DNA of 12,251 bases. Source: Gammaproteobacteria bacterium. Lineage in GTDB: Bacteria > Pseudomonadota > Gammaproteobacteria > Enterobacterales > Psychrobiaceae. Below the pieces are notes generated by a model. The model saw only the letters and a program-made list of their open reading frames with translations. It was not told where the DNA came from and ran no database searches. The stretch's first letter is position 1. Each line of letters starts with the position of its first letter. The DNA is taken from contig JABSRS010000046.1 in the NCBI GenBank assembly GCA_013214885.1, forward strand, positions 2,730 through 14,980, in the 5' to 3' direction. Shown here one piece after another: positions 1-7,234 of this stretch. Position numbers and translations under genes: made by a program.

Positions 1-886
1 CAGAGGCTGTTGATAGCTGTCCCGTGACTCCCGAAATATCCGTAATCATGCCAGTTAATTTATTTTTCATCCCGTTCATCGCTACAAGTAGCTGACCAAT
101 TTCATCTTTCGAGGTAACAACAATCTCTTTAGTCAAGTCACCAGACGCCGTCACAATGGCGGTATTAATCCCAGATACAATGTATTTACTTAACATTTGA
201 CTAAACATCACCCCAATAATGACACTCACCACTCCAATAATTAATAACGTTACAATAGCGTCTTCTTCATGCTCTTTAGCCAACGTTGCACTTGCTTCGG
301 TAAATAGCTGAATATTTTCGAGTAATGCTTCCGCTTTTTTATCTAAAGCTTCTTCTTCTATTTCAACTTTTTCGACTAATAAATCAGCAGCGTGCACTTC
401 TCCTTGCGCTAGCAGTACAAAGATTTCATTAGCGTGTTCAACGTAAAGATCGTGTGATTGTTTAATTTGATGAAGTGAGAGTTTAACTTCGTTGAATTTT
501 GCAATTAAGGCCAAGTCTTGACTTGATTGCGCATGGTCAGCTAACACGACAGCTTGAACTATCGTTTGCTCAATCACCTCAGTACCATGCTCAAAGTGTC
601 TGAGCGTTTTGTCAAAATGAGCTAATGCAGCTGGTTCATTCTTAAGCTTTGGGCCATAGTGCAGTGCGCGCTCAAAAGATACCGCTTGTTCAAGCTGAGT
701 AATCGTTATTAGCGATATTTTCTTACTAAGTGGAATGTCTTCTTCGACAATGGTGCTTAATTCATTACCAATACTATTTAGTGAGTAGGTGGCGTACCCG
801 AAACTCATGATGATTAAACTTAACATCACTCCCGCGTAACTCAACAACTTAGCTTTTAAGGGCATATCTCTAAAAAATGTTTTCAT
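1..886 (-). CDS. Methyl-accepting chemotaxis protein, N-terminal part (cut by window edge)
   Basis: This is a transmembrane chemoreceptor that would sense a periplasmic signal and control CheA through a cytoplasmic coiled-coil tip; the signalling tip lies outside the window. The frame is open for 295 codons from an ATG at 886, which is preceded by an AAGGATTG ribosome site. The start is MKTFFRDMPLKAKLL, followed by a first membrane helix at about residues 14-36. A largely helical, acidic periplasmic region (about 37-208) fits a four-helix-bundle sensor. The second membrane helix is at about 209-229. A HAMP-like segment follows, containing GDLTKEI and TSKDEIGQL, then the beginning of the signalling helix (LTGMITDISG). 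The first HAMP helix looks about one turn shorter than usual, which is a by-eye impression. The ligand cannot be predicted. The gene stands alone on its strand; a 29-bp tandem repeat lies 75-132 bp upstream of its start. Confidence 0.9.
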   Translation of the reverse strand, partial: MKTFFRDMPLKAKLLSYAGVMLSLIIMSFGYATYSLNSIGNELSTIVEEDIPLSKKISLITITQLEQAVSFERALHYGPKLKNEPAALAHFDKTLRHFEHGTEVIEQTIVQAVVLADHAQSSQDLALIAKFNEVKLSLHQIKQSHDLYVEHANEIFVLLAQGEVHAADLLVEKVEIEEEALDKKAEALLENIQLFTEASATLAKEHEEDAIVTLLIIGVVSVIIGVMFSQMLSKYIVSGINTAIVTASGDLTKEIVVTSKDEIGQLLVAMNGMKNKLTGMITDISGVTGQLSTAS

Positions 887-960
887 CTTTCAATCCTTTG
901 ATTGATTACTTTGCGACAACAAGAGTGAACGTCAATTCGCAATCCCTTACATTAAAGACT

Positions 961-1018
961 TTTGTTACCTTTACCGTAACTAACTCTAATTTGTTACCTT
1001 TACCGTAACTAACTCTAA
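961..1018. repeat. Perfect tandem duplication of a 29-bp unit
   Basis: Two identical 29-bp copies lie head to tail at 961-989 and 990-1018. Each copy contains GTTAC, seven bases, then GTAAC (964-980 and 993-1009), a short inverted repeat of the kind bound by dimeric regulators. The pair lies between the chemoreceptor start (886) and the end of the decayed GAF gene (1132), so it falls in the likely promoter region of the chemoreceptor. Being an operator is inference; a recent slippage duplication without function is equally possible. Confidence 0.9.
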
Positions 1019-1019
1019 A

Positions 1020-1038
1020 AAGTACATTCCATGTACTT
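1020..1038. repeat. Short perfect hairpin AAGTACAT-TCC-ATGTACTT
   Basis: An 8-bp perfect inverted repeat with a TCC spacer follows the 29-bp tandem repeat after one base. Its core ACATTCCATGT also occurs at 2283-2293. No T-run follows, so it is not an obvious terminator. It may be a protein-binding palindrome, but its role is unknown. Confidence 0.6.
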
Positions 1039-1131
1039 CGATGTATTTTATTATTATCCCAAAGTTAATCTTTTTATCACTGGAAAACAACAAATAGCTC
1101 ATAAAAATCCAATAATTTTATTTGTTGTACA

Positions 1132-2279
1132 TTAACAATTGTTACTCACCACAGCGTGAACAATACACTGATCTGATAATTCAACCCGGTCCCTGCCATT
1201 CTCTTTCGCTTGATTACGCAAGTTATCTCGTAATTGTAAATTGGCAATGGCCAACGACACAGGTTCAGCTAAAGATGTCGCCATTTGGCGATCGTTGTCG
1301 TCAAACTCATCACAAATATTATCCCTTCTGATGTGCATTATCCCCAGTGTTTCGCCTTGGGCAACCAGCGGAATACAAATTGTATTGTATTGTTCATTAA
1401 CATCATGATTACAACGGATCAGTTTATCATAGGGCCCTTGGGGGTGAACGTATCCTTTGCGTAGATCCCAGCAAGCATCGAGTGGATAATGGCCAAATTC
1501 GAACCACTCTTCAACACCCCATAATATTTTAATTTCAGCTAAGTTACGTGACGAGCGGATCACCGATATTCGTCCAGCGTCGTGATATAACAGAATTTGG
1601 GGAAATTTACCAAACTCCTGTAGTAATAACAGCTCTGAAGTCTTCGCTTGAACCCGCGGTTTTAATTTTTGGTAACGTATTTTTAAGCGATTATTTAACG
1701 AGGTAACAAAGAAAAAAACACCGATACTGGTCACAAAAAATAAGGCGATAAAGGTCGGTAAATAATTTAAACGTTGAATGACTATTTCTTGCTGTTCAAG
1801 TTTATTATTTAAACCAACCCTTAAGATAAAACTTTTTTGATCAATCGCAACATAACGCATCCATTGCGACGTTACCGGATTAAAGCGCAATGATTGACCG
1901 TGTTTATTTTCAATTGCTTGCAATATTTCAGGCTGATTTTTTTCGTTAGGAGTCGCGCTAATTGAATGTCCTGATGCTAAATTGTCACCGAGTAACGTGC
2001 CATCAGGCGAAAAAATAGAGACATGGGAATGGCTATTACCCGCTAGATTGTCAATAACCCAATCATAATCAGCTGCCTTTAAGGTTGCAACATTGGCATT
2101 AACATAGTGAAGTGCCTCACTTAAATATTTCGCCTATAATTCAACTCTTTAATTGAGTTTGCTCGAGCGTTTTGCGCAATATGATATTCATGAATCATCG
2201 CGACAAATATAAATAAAGGGAGTGAAATTAGCGTTGGTAAATAAACTACGTACCAGCCATGTTTAGATCCGTCTGACAT
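1132..2279 (-). pseudogene. Decayed membrane GAF-domain signalling gene, frameshifted and lacking an output domain
   Basis: An ATG at 2279 opens a frame (MSDGSKHGWYVVYLP) with a membrane helix at residues 9-29, but it stops at TAA 2123-2121. The continuing protein is in another frame, which has a TAG at 2136-2134 and runs from 2133 to a stop at 1132. One extra base between 2136 and 2121 would join them into about 382 residues. The order is helix 1, an extracytoplasmic region containing HVSIFSPDGTLLGDNL, helix 2 (LPTFIALFFVTSIGVFFF), a coiled linker (QAKTSELLLLQEFG) and a GAF domain with CIPLVAQGETLGIMHIRRD. In related proteins LANLQLRDNLRNQ leads into a GGDEF domain. Here it is followed by about 25 unrelated residues and a stop. 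The GAF start also seems to lack about 20 residues. Several lesions together suggest a dead gene rather than one sequencing error. A TTG at 1923 could start a 263-residue fragment, but no function is evident. Confidence 0.65.
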
Positions 2280-2280
2280 T

Positions 2281-2297
2281 AAAACATTCCATGTTTT
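2281..2297. repeat. Short perfect hairpin AAAACAT-TCC-ATGTTTT
   Basis: A 7-bp inverted repeat with a TCC spacer lies directly against the start codon of the decayed GAF gene (ATG at 2279, minus strand). It covers that gene's only ribosome-site-like sequence (GGA about 8 bases before the ATG). It shares the core ACATTCCATGT with the hairpin at 1020-1038. On the plus strand two further T bases follow, but no plus-strand gene ends here. A binding site or translation-controlling hairpin is possible but unproven. Confidence 0.5.
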
Positions 2298-2384
2298 TTG
2301 ATGAAATAATAATATATCAACAATTGAGTCAAATAAGAAGTTAACAAATCACCGCACTTTAGATTAGGCTAATTTAAATCAGCA

Positions 2385-3398
2385 TTACGTTGGGACAAAT
2401 CGTAATTTCACCACCGCAATTAAAACAACCACTAGCGTTGCCCAAATAACAGCCGCATTACGACTCGCTTTCTTCGCTTTACTTTTGTCCCACCAAGATA
2501 GCGGCCTTACTCCCTGCCACATAAAAGTAGCAACACCCGCTAAATTAACGCAGATGACATTAGCCGCAGTTAACAGCAGCGCATTAAAGGCTAATTGATA
2601 AAAACCCGCACCCCACAACATTCCAGTAGCGACCAGCGGCGGCATTAATGCCACCGCAACCATCACGCCAATCAATGTTGCAGATGCTCCAGCAGTAAGC
2701 GCCAATGCCCCAGCAACGCCAGAGGACAAAGCTAAGACTAAATCGGACAATCCTAAGCTAGTACGCGCAGCTATTGCGGGGACGGTGGGATCAATACGAG
2801 TAAAATAACCAATACAATATGAGATTATCAGTGCCAAAAAGACCCCGATTGCTCCCATTTTTGATGCATCTTTGGCCAACTCTTTATCTGCTAATGTCGT
2901 CGCTAGAGCCAGTGCCATATTGGGCCCTAATAATGGTGCGATAACCATCGCAGCAATAATGATTGCAATATCATCACGAATTAAGCCTATCGCAGCAACA
3001 ACACAAGCAATAATAACCATGGTTATGTAATACTGGAGATTATTAATGCCCGAGTTAATGCTGGCGTATAACTCCTCCCGCGATACTCGATTAAATATTT
3101 TTGGCGCTTTAACAGTTTCACTTTTCTTATCTAGTTGGTCCTTTTTTTCTTCATCTGGCAGCCGCGGTAAAGTCGCATAAAGTGGCAGCAGCATCATGGT
3201 AAAATTATCAACGCGATTAAGCCGTTTTTCAATTTTGTCCATTAATGGCTCAGCCCCAGATGAACGGACAACCACTTGTAATAAAACACAGTTTTCTGTT
3301 TCAATCGCAGGAAGTAACCGCTCCGGCTCAATCTCGGATAGAATATCATCTAATAATAAATAACTGTCTCGCTGTAATGTAATTTGCAGCAATCGCAC
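2385..3398 (-). CDS. DUF389 / TIGR00341 family integral membrane protein
   Basis: This matches the DUF389 (TIGR00341) family of inner-membrane proteins, whose function is not established. Residues 1 to about 110 form a soluble domain starting MRLLQITLQRDSYLLLDDIL. A charged linker (DEEKKDQLDKKSE) follows, then about seven hydrophobic segments up to the C-terminus. The family signature is visible in INNLQYYITMVIIACVVAAI and in AAMVIAPLLGPNMALALA; further segments are GVAGALALTAGAS and VAVALMPPLVATGMLWGA. The start is GTG at 3398, chosen because AGGGGA lies 7 bases upstream. The 337-residue length is complete for the family's shorter members. It is transcribed towards the decayed GAF gene (105-bp gap) and divergently from the yfiR/yfiN-like pair, sharing a 154-bp upstream region. 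Confidence 0.88.
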   Translation of the reverse strand: MRLLQITLQRDSYLLLDDILSEIEPERLLPAIETENCVLLQVVVRSSGAEPLMDKIEKRLNRVDNFTMMLLPLYATLPRLPDEEKKDQLDKKSETVKAPKIFNRVSREELYASINSGINNLQYYITMVIIACVVAAIGLIRDDIAIIIAAMVIAPLLGPNMALALATTLADKELAKDASKMGAIGVFLALIISYCIGYFTRIDPTVPAIAARTSLGLSDLVLALSSGVAGALALTAGASATLIGVMVAVALMPPLVATGMLWGAGFYQLAFNALLLTAANVICVNLAGVATFMWQGVRPLSWWDKSKAKKASRNAAVIWATLVVVLIAVVKLRFVPT

Positions 3399-3552
3399 AA
3401 TTAGTCCCCTCTGTTAGTTTTCCTAATCATAGTTTAAGACCCAATAAAACGAAGTAATCTTGGCTATAAAATCAGCAACTAGTCGCCAGTAACAATTTAT
3501 ATTTGAAAACTTTGCTAAACTATTTTGTGAATGCTAATAGTTTAGGTGCACA

Positions 3553-3975
3553 TTGAAAACTGATAATCAAACTTTTATTAAGCTCCCTGCGTTACTAATT
3601 ATTATGGTAATAAGTATGCTATTGATCTTTAATTGGCCCCTGTTTGTTACCACAACGATAGACCGTAACTATCAACTAAAATCGGCTTTTATTTCCAACT
3701 TTATTCGTTATACCCTATGGGAATCGATCCCTAACAATCATTTAAATTTTTGCACCACCGATAGATTTGTAACGACCATCGTCGAGTTAAACTTTATCGG
3801 TGAGAAAACTGGTTTTATTCAAAATACTGGGCATATAAACTTTTATCATACTGACAATAAGCTGCGATTTGAGGTTAATAGCCAACGGCTGGAAATAGCG
3901 AATACAAACATCAGTTCTAATTTGTTAAGGCTAGCCAGACCAACAGATATTAGAGAGGATCATGATGGTCACTAA
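3553..3975 (+). CDS. Very short YfiR-like (DUF4154) periplasmic protein
   Basis: In Pseudomonas, YfiR is a periplasmic protein that represses the diguanylate cyclase YfiN, and the gene arrangement here suggests the same pairing. The only usable start is TTG at 3553: a TAG at 3538-3540 closes the frame upstream, and AGGTG lies four bases before the TTG. Residues 10-32 form a signal peptide or membrane anchor. The family's N-terminal motif follows (YQLKSAFISNFIRYTLW, 40-56), and its C-terminal motif is also present (LRFEVNSQRL...NLLRLAR). The middle, roughly 40-50 residues in usual family members of 170-190, appears missing. Only one cysteine remains (C67), so the disulfides known from Pseudomonas YfiR cannot form. 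The gene overlaps the downstream cyclase by 14 bp, implying translational coupling. It could be a compact functional variant or a decayed one with an in-frame deletion; the family call is good, the function less certain. Confidence 0.7.
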   Translation: MKTDNQTFIKLPALLIIMVISMLLIFNWPLFVTTTIDRNYQLKSAFISNFIRYTLWESIPNNHLNFCTTDRFVTTIVELNFIGEKTGFIQNTGHINFYHTDNKLRFEVNSQRLEIANTNISSNLLRLARPTDIREDHDGH

Positions 3976-5206
3976 GATTTTTTCTCGCCTCACTATCGAT
4001 CAAAAAATTGTTAGTCTTATCGTATTGGTCAGTTTATTTTCGATCATAATTACGATTGGTGGTTTGAGTTTAAATCATTTTATGTCGACTCAAGAGAACA
4101 CCCGAAGAGAAGTAACCATTGTTAGTGATGTTATTGCTAGCAATATCACTGCGGCGATTATTTTTCGTGACAACTTTGCCGCCAAAGAATTACTAGAAGC
4201 ACTGAGGGCTCAATCAGCGATTGAGTACGCTCAAGTCACTGATGAACAAGGAAATGTAATTGCAAAGTTTGGTAGAAACATTGACATGTCTGCATCTTCA
4301 TTAGTAAAACAAGATTTATTTCAAGTGCAAGTGCCTTTGATAATAGATAGTAAACAAATTGGAATACTAAGCGTAGTGGCCAATAACAATCATTTTAATC
4401 AACAAATTAAGCTCTACTTAATGGTGGTGATTGCGGTGATCATTATTGCTTTTTTATTCTCTATTTTATTATCAACTTGGGTCCAGCGGCGATTCGCAAC
4501 ACCGATCGTTAATTTAGCCGATGTCGCCAATCAAGTGGCTAAGTCTGGTGATTATAGCCTGCGTGCACCCCAAGAGGTTGGCGGTGAAATCGGTCAACTA
4601 TTATATGTCTTTAACGATATGCTACGTAAAATTGACCAGAGAGACCAAGAACTCGAAGCTTTAGTGAAAAATAGAACCTGCGAATTAGAAATGCTTAATC
4701 AACAATTAGCCAATCAAGCCTACTATGACTGCTTAACCAAACTTCCTAATCGCACGTTGTTTGAAGACAGATTAAAGCAATCTATTGCCCATGCTGCCCG
4801 CGAGAGCTCCAAAGTTGCGTTAATGTTTATTGACCTCGATAAATTTAAACAAGTAAACGATAGCTGGGGCCATGCGGCGGGGGATGAATTGTTATGCCAC
4901 GTTGCGAGACGATTAGAACAGCAATGTCGCAGCATGGATTCGGTGGCTCGGATTGGCGGTGACGAATTTACGATGTTATTTATCTTAGAGGAGGATGATG
5001 ACATCAATGAAATATCACGACGAATTATCGAACTATTTCAAGTGCCGTTTGATATTCTGGATCTCTCTTTAATGGTTACCATTAGTGTCGGTGTCGCCAT
5101 TTATCCGACGCACGGCTATGATTATGATATTTTAAAATTAAAATCCGATGAAGCAATGTATAAAGCCAAACGATTGGGACGTAACCAGTTTTGCATTCAT
5201 CAATAA
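3962..5206 (+). CDS. YfiN-like membrane diguanylate cyclase (periplasmic sensor, HAMP, GGDEF)
   Basis: This enzyme would make cyclic di-GMP from two GTP at the inner membrane, favouring biofilm and polysaccharide production. The start MMVTKIFSRLTIDQK is preceded by GAGAGGAT. Helix 1 is at about 14-36. A periplasmic domain of about 110 residues with AAIIFRDNFAAKELLEAL and YAQVTDEQGNVIA matches the CHASE8-type sensor of YfiN. Helix 2 is at about 150-172, HAMP at about 173-226 (TPIVNLADVA, GEIGQLLYVFNDML) and a coiled linker follows. The GGDEF domain starts near 250 with YDCLTKLPNRTLFEDRL. The catalytic motif GGDEF is intact at 332-336, and the inhibitory product-binding RxxD (RSMD) is at 323-326. 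The 414-residue length is normal. There is no EAL domain. The 14-bp overlap with the YfiR-like gene supports a regulator-cyclase pair; the outer-membrane partner YfiB is not present here. Confidence 0.9.
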   Translation: MMVTKIFSRLTIDQKIVSLIVLVSLFSIIITIGGLSLNHFMSTQENTRREVTIVSDVIASNITAAIIFRDNFAAKELLEALRAQSAIEYAQVTDEQGNVIAKFGRNIDMSASSLVKQDLFQVQVPLIIDSKQIGILSVVANNNHFNQQIKLYLMVVIAVIIIAFLFSILLSTWVQRRFATPIVNLADVANQVAKSGDYSLRAPQEVGGEIGQLLYVFNDMLRKIDQRDQELEALVKNRTCELEMLNQQLANQAYYDCLTKLPNRTLFEDRLKQSIAHAARESSKVALMFIDLDKFKQVNDSWGHAAGDELLCHVARRLEQQCRSMDSVARIGGDEFTMLFILEEDDDINEISRRIIELFQVPFDILDLSLMVTISVGVAIYPTHGYDYDILKLKSDEAMYKAKRLGRNQFCIHQ

Positions 5207-5371
5207 AATATCGATAGATTCCCCACCAACAAGTCGAGTACAAAAAACAACCAAAACGTTGCTGTCACTGCATTGTCAGCTCGCAAAGTGATTAAAAAAA
5301 TCATATCGATTTCTCACTAAATATGGTAAATTCCGCAAAATTTTTAATAATATTACGGTGAATTACTCCTC
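5207..5371. other. Intergenic gap between cyclase and symporter genes
   Basis: This is AT-rich DNA without an ORF. I see no clear terminator for the cyclase: stems are short and no T-run follows a GC-rich hairpin. TAATAT-like sequence near 5345 could be part of the symporter promoter, but no convincing -35 and -10 pair could be chosen. Confidence 0.4.
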
Positions 5372-6787
5372 ATGTTAGAAACAGTCGTTAGCTTTATCAA
5401 TACGCTCCTTTGGCAAACCGTACTAATCTACGGACTCGTTGGTGCTGGCATATTTTTTACCCTGCGCTTAGGCTTTATCCAAATAACTAATTTGGGTCAC
5501 GCAGTTCAACTGATGAAAACGAGCCGTCAATGCAGTGACGATGGCATATCTTCATTTCAAGTATTTTGTACCAGCATGGCAGCACGAGTCGGTGCGGGCA
5601 ACATGGCCGGTGTCGCGGTAGCACTTACCACCGGTGGTCCAGGGGCAATCTTTTGGATGTGGTTAATCGCCTTTTTGGGGATGGCGACCTCAATGGTTGA
5701 ATCAACCTTGGCTCAGGTATTTAAAGTGCGCGATCAAGACGGCCAGTTCCGTGGTGGTCCATCGTATTACATGACCAAAGGGCTAGGTCAGAAATGGATG
5801 GGGATTTTATTCGCCGTTTTCCTAATCATTGCCTTTGGCTTAGTGTTTAATGCCGTGCAAGCTAATACCATCACTGGCGCTATGACCGCAGTATTTGATT
5901 TCGACCCAACGATCGTTGGAGCAGTCATCTCTATATGTAGCGGCCTGGTTATCATGGGCGGCCTAAAAAAAGTGGCCAAGGTATCTGAAATTATCGTACC
6001 TGTCATGGCATTCGCTTATATCATTATTGCGATATATGTCGTGGCCATTAATCTCGAAAAGCTACCTGATGTCTTTATGCTAATCATCAACAGCGCTTTT
6101 GGTTGGCAAGAAGCCGCCAGTGGTGGCGTCGCTTACGCAATAGCGCAAGCGATGAAAGCTGGTATTGCCCGTGGTTTATTCTCAAACGAAGCGGGTATGG
6201 GTAGTGCGGCTAACGTTGCAGCTAGTGCCACTCCTAACCCTAATCACCCAGCGTCACAGGGGTTTATCCAGATGTTCGGGGTGTTTGTTGATACGATTGT
6301 TATCTGCACCGCTACTGCTGCGATTATCCTTCTAGCTGGGGATAACGTCGATTCAGGTGATGGCATCAGCTTAACCATCATGGCACTTGAAACGCATGTT
6401 GGTGCTTGGGGCGGCGCATTTATCGCTGGTTCCATCTTACTGTTCTGCTTTACCTCAATCATTGCTAACTATTCGTATGCTGAAACCAATATGTTATTTT
6501 TATCCAATAACAACAAGCGGGTGCTACCACCATTTAGATTATGTGTGGTGGCAATGGTGATGTTTGGCGCGGTCGCCAAGATTGGGATTGTATGGGACTT
6601 GGCAGATGCTTCAATGGGTCTAATGGCACTCGTTAACCTAGTGGCATTAATTCTGTTATCCAATCTCGCGATTAAAGTCATTAAAGATTACCAGCAGCAA
6701 CGCAAAGCGGGGCTCAAGCCAACCTTTATCGCTAAAAACTTTCCCGAGTTAGATGGCAAAATAGAAAAAGGCGTGTGGGGCGAATAA
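5372..6787 (+). CDS. Sodium:alanine/glycine symporter, AGCS family
   Basis: This is an inner-membrane carrier coupling uptake of alanine or glycine to sodium (or proton) entry. It has 471 residues and about ten or eleven membrane segments, typical of the family. Signature stretches are VGAGNMAGVAVALTTGGPGA, GGPSYYMTKGLG (from residue 128), GLFSNEAGMGSAANVAA (from 268) and ETNMLFLSNN. A hydrophilic C-terminal tail follows (from about 450). The start is ATG at 5372; only a weak GGTG is seen 11 bases upstream, and no better in-frame start is visible. The gene appears to be a single-gene unit, closed by a strong hairpin terminator 24 bp after the stop. Exact substrate preference and sodium versus proton coupling cannot be read from sequence. 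Nothing in the reading frame looks damaged. Confidence 0.95.
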   Translation: MLETVVSFINTLLWQTVLIYGLVGAGIFFTLRLGFIQITNLGHAVQLMKTSRQCSDDGISSFQVFCTSMAARVGAGNMAGVAVALTTGGPGAIFWMWLIAFLGMATSMVESTLAQVFKVRDQDGQFRGGPSYYMTKGLGQKWMGILFAVFLIIAFGLVFNAVQANTITGAMTAVFDFDPTIVGAVISICSGLVIMGGLKKVAKVSEIIVPVMAFAYIIIAIYVVAINLEKLPDVFMLIINSAFGWQEAASGGVAYAIAQAMKAGIARGLFSNEAGMGSAANVAASATPNPNHPASQGFIQMFGVFVDTIVICTATAAIILLAGDNVDSGDGISLTIMALETHVGAWGGAFIAGSILLFCFTSIIANYSYAETNMLFLSNNNKRVLPPFRLCVVAMVMFGAVAKIGIVWDLADASMGLMALVNLVALILLSNLAIKVIKDYQQQRKAGLKPTFIAKNFPELDGKIEKGVWGE

Positions 6788-6810
6788 CAGCCGCTTCCTT
6801 GGAATAAATA

Positions 6811-6846
6811 AAAAACCCTCGCAATTAACATTGCGAGGGTTTTTTT
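6811..6846 (+). terminator. Intrinsic terminator of the symporter gene, probably bidirectional
   Basis: The stem AAAAACCCTCGCAA (6811-6824) pairs perfectly with TTGCGAGGGTTTTT (6831-6844) around the loop TTAACA, followed by a T-run. The A-run on the left would act as a T-run on the other strand, so it could also stop minus-strand transcription coming from lysS. It starts 24 bp after the symporter stop codon. Confidence 0.93.
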
Positions 6847-6952
6847 GTGCTGACTAATAATACATTTCCCGATGTCGTACGAAAGCGTTGCCACTTGAAC
6901 AGCCTGGCGCCGTGAATCCATCCATGGAGGCTCTGTAATAGCATCCCCGCTG

Positions 6953-7079
6953 TTAGTTGCATTCAATAGGATAATCGTTAGGAGAAAAAATCAGGGACGA
7001 TTTTTTAGCTTTTCGCGCAGGGATGCGCATGAAAAGCGGTTCCGTTAAAACGGTTATTCTATTGAATATGAGCAACTAA
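6953..7079. repeat. 127-bp inverted-repeat element with nested hairpins
   Basis: The outer arms 6953-6977 (TTAGTTGCATTCAATAG onward) and 7051-7079 are reverse complements, with two mismatches and one 4-base insertion in the right arm. Inside are three more hairpins. AAAAAATC/GATTTTTT lies at 6985-7006. GCTTTTCGCGC (7008-7018) pairs with GCGC-AT-GAAAAGC (7025-7037). CCGTTAAAACGG lies at 7042-7053. No ORF with known features lies in it. The layout suits a REP/MITE-like mobile or structural repeat, non-autonomous if mobile. From memory, similar sequences recur between genes of marine Alteromonadales; this could not be checked here. It lies between two convergent transcription units, a usual location for such repeats. 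Confidence 0.7.
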
Positions 7080-7098
7080 ATTACAGGTCGCTTTTCTT

Positions 7099-7128
7099 TT
7101 ACTTTCTTTGGCGACGCAAAGAAAGTAA
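7099..7128. repeat. Perfect 12-bp hairpin, TTACTTTCTTTG with GCGACG loop
   Basis: TTACTTTCTTTG (7099-7110) and CAAAGAAAGTAA (7117-7128) are exact reverse complements around GCGACG. It follows the 127-bp inverted repeat by 19 bases and probably belongs to the same repeat family. No T-run follows on either strand, so it is not a typical intrinsic terminator, although it could protect the 3' end of lysS messenger. Confidence 0.75.
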
Positions 7129-7234
7129 CTGGTGTGCCTACATCTATGTTCAATGATGCGAATTCAATAATGCACATCATAAAATTCGCACAATCTTATT
7201 TCTCGCACACTTAACTAAAACATCACCAATACAA

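Larger units (their letters stand above)
6788..7234. other. 447-bp non-coding region: terminator plus structured repeat sequence
   Basis: The region separates the symporter (plus) from the end of lysS (minus), so it lies between convergent genes. It holds a terminator at 6811-6846, a flank containing GGCGCCGTGAATCCATCC and the palindrome TCCATGGA (about 6905-6940), a 127-bp inverted-repeat element (6953-7079) and a 12-bp hairpin (7099-7128). The remaining 7129-7234 is AT-rich, with an 8-bp inverted repeat TGCGAATT/AATTCGCA (7157-7164 and 7183-7190) and no T-run. The short ORFs here lack ribosome sites and family features. I see no gene. Confidence 0.75.

Noticed and set aside
1122..1331. Plus-strand 69-codon ORF
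   Set aside because: It lies antisense to the GAF coding sequence, with no family features.
4723..5007. Minus-strand 94-codon ORF inside the cyclase gene
   Set aside because: It is antisense to the conserved GGDEF domain and has no independent features.
6688..6966. Minus-strand ORF of 92 codons beginning MNATNSGDAITEPPWMD
   Set aside because: It crosses the symporter terminator and the C-terminal part of the symporter in antisense. Its N-terminus is simply translation of the repeat flank, and there is no ribosome site.
6985..7006. AAAAAATC/GATTTTTT hairpin as a lysS terminator
   Set aside because: It lies about 230 bp beyond the lysS stop, has an AT-only stem apart from one pair, and is part of the 127-bp repeat. 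It might terminate incidentally, but a dedicated terminator call is not supported.
7157..7190. TGCGAATT/AATTCGCA inverted repeat as a terminator
   Set aside because: The 18-base spacer is long, the stem is AT-rich and no T-run follows on either strand.
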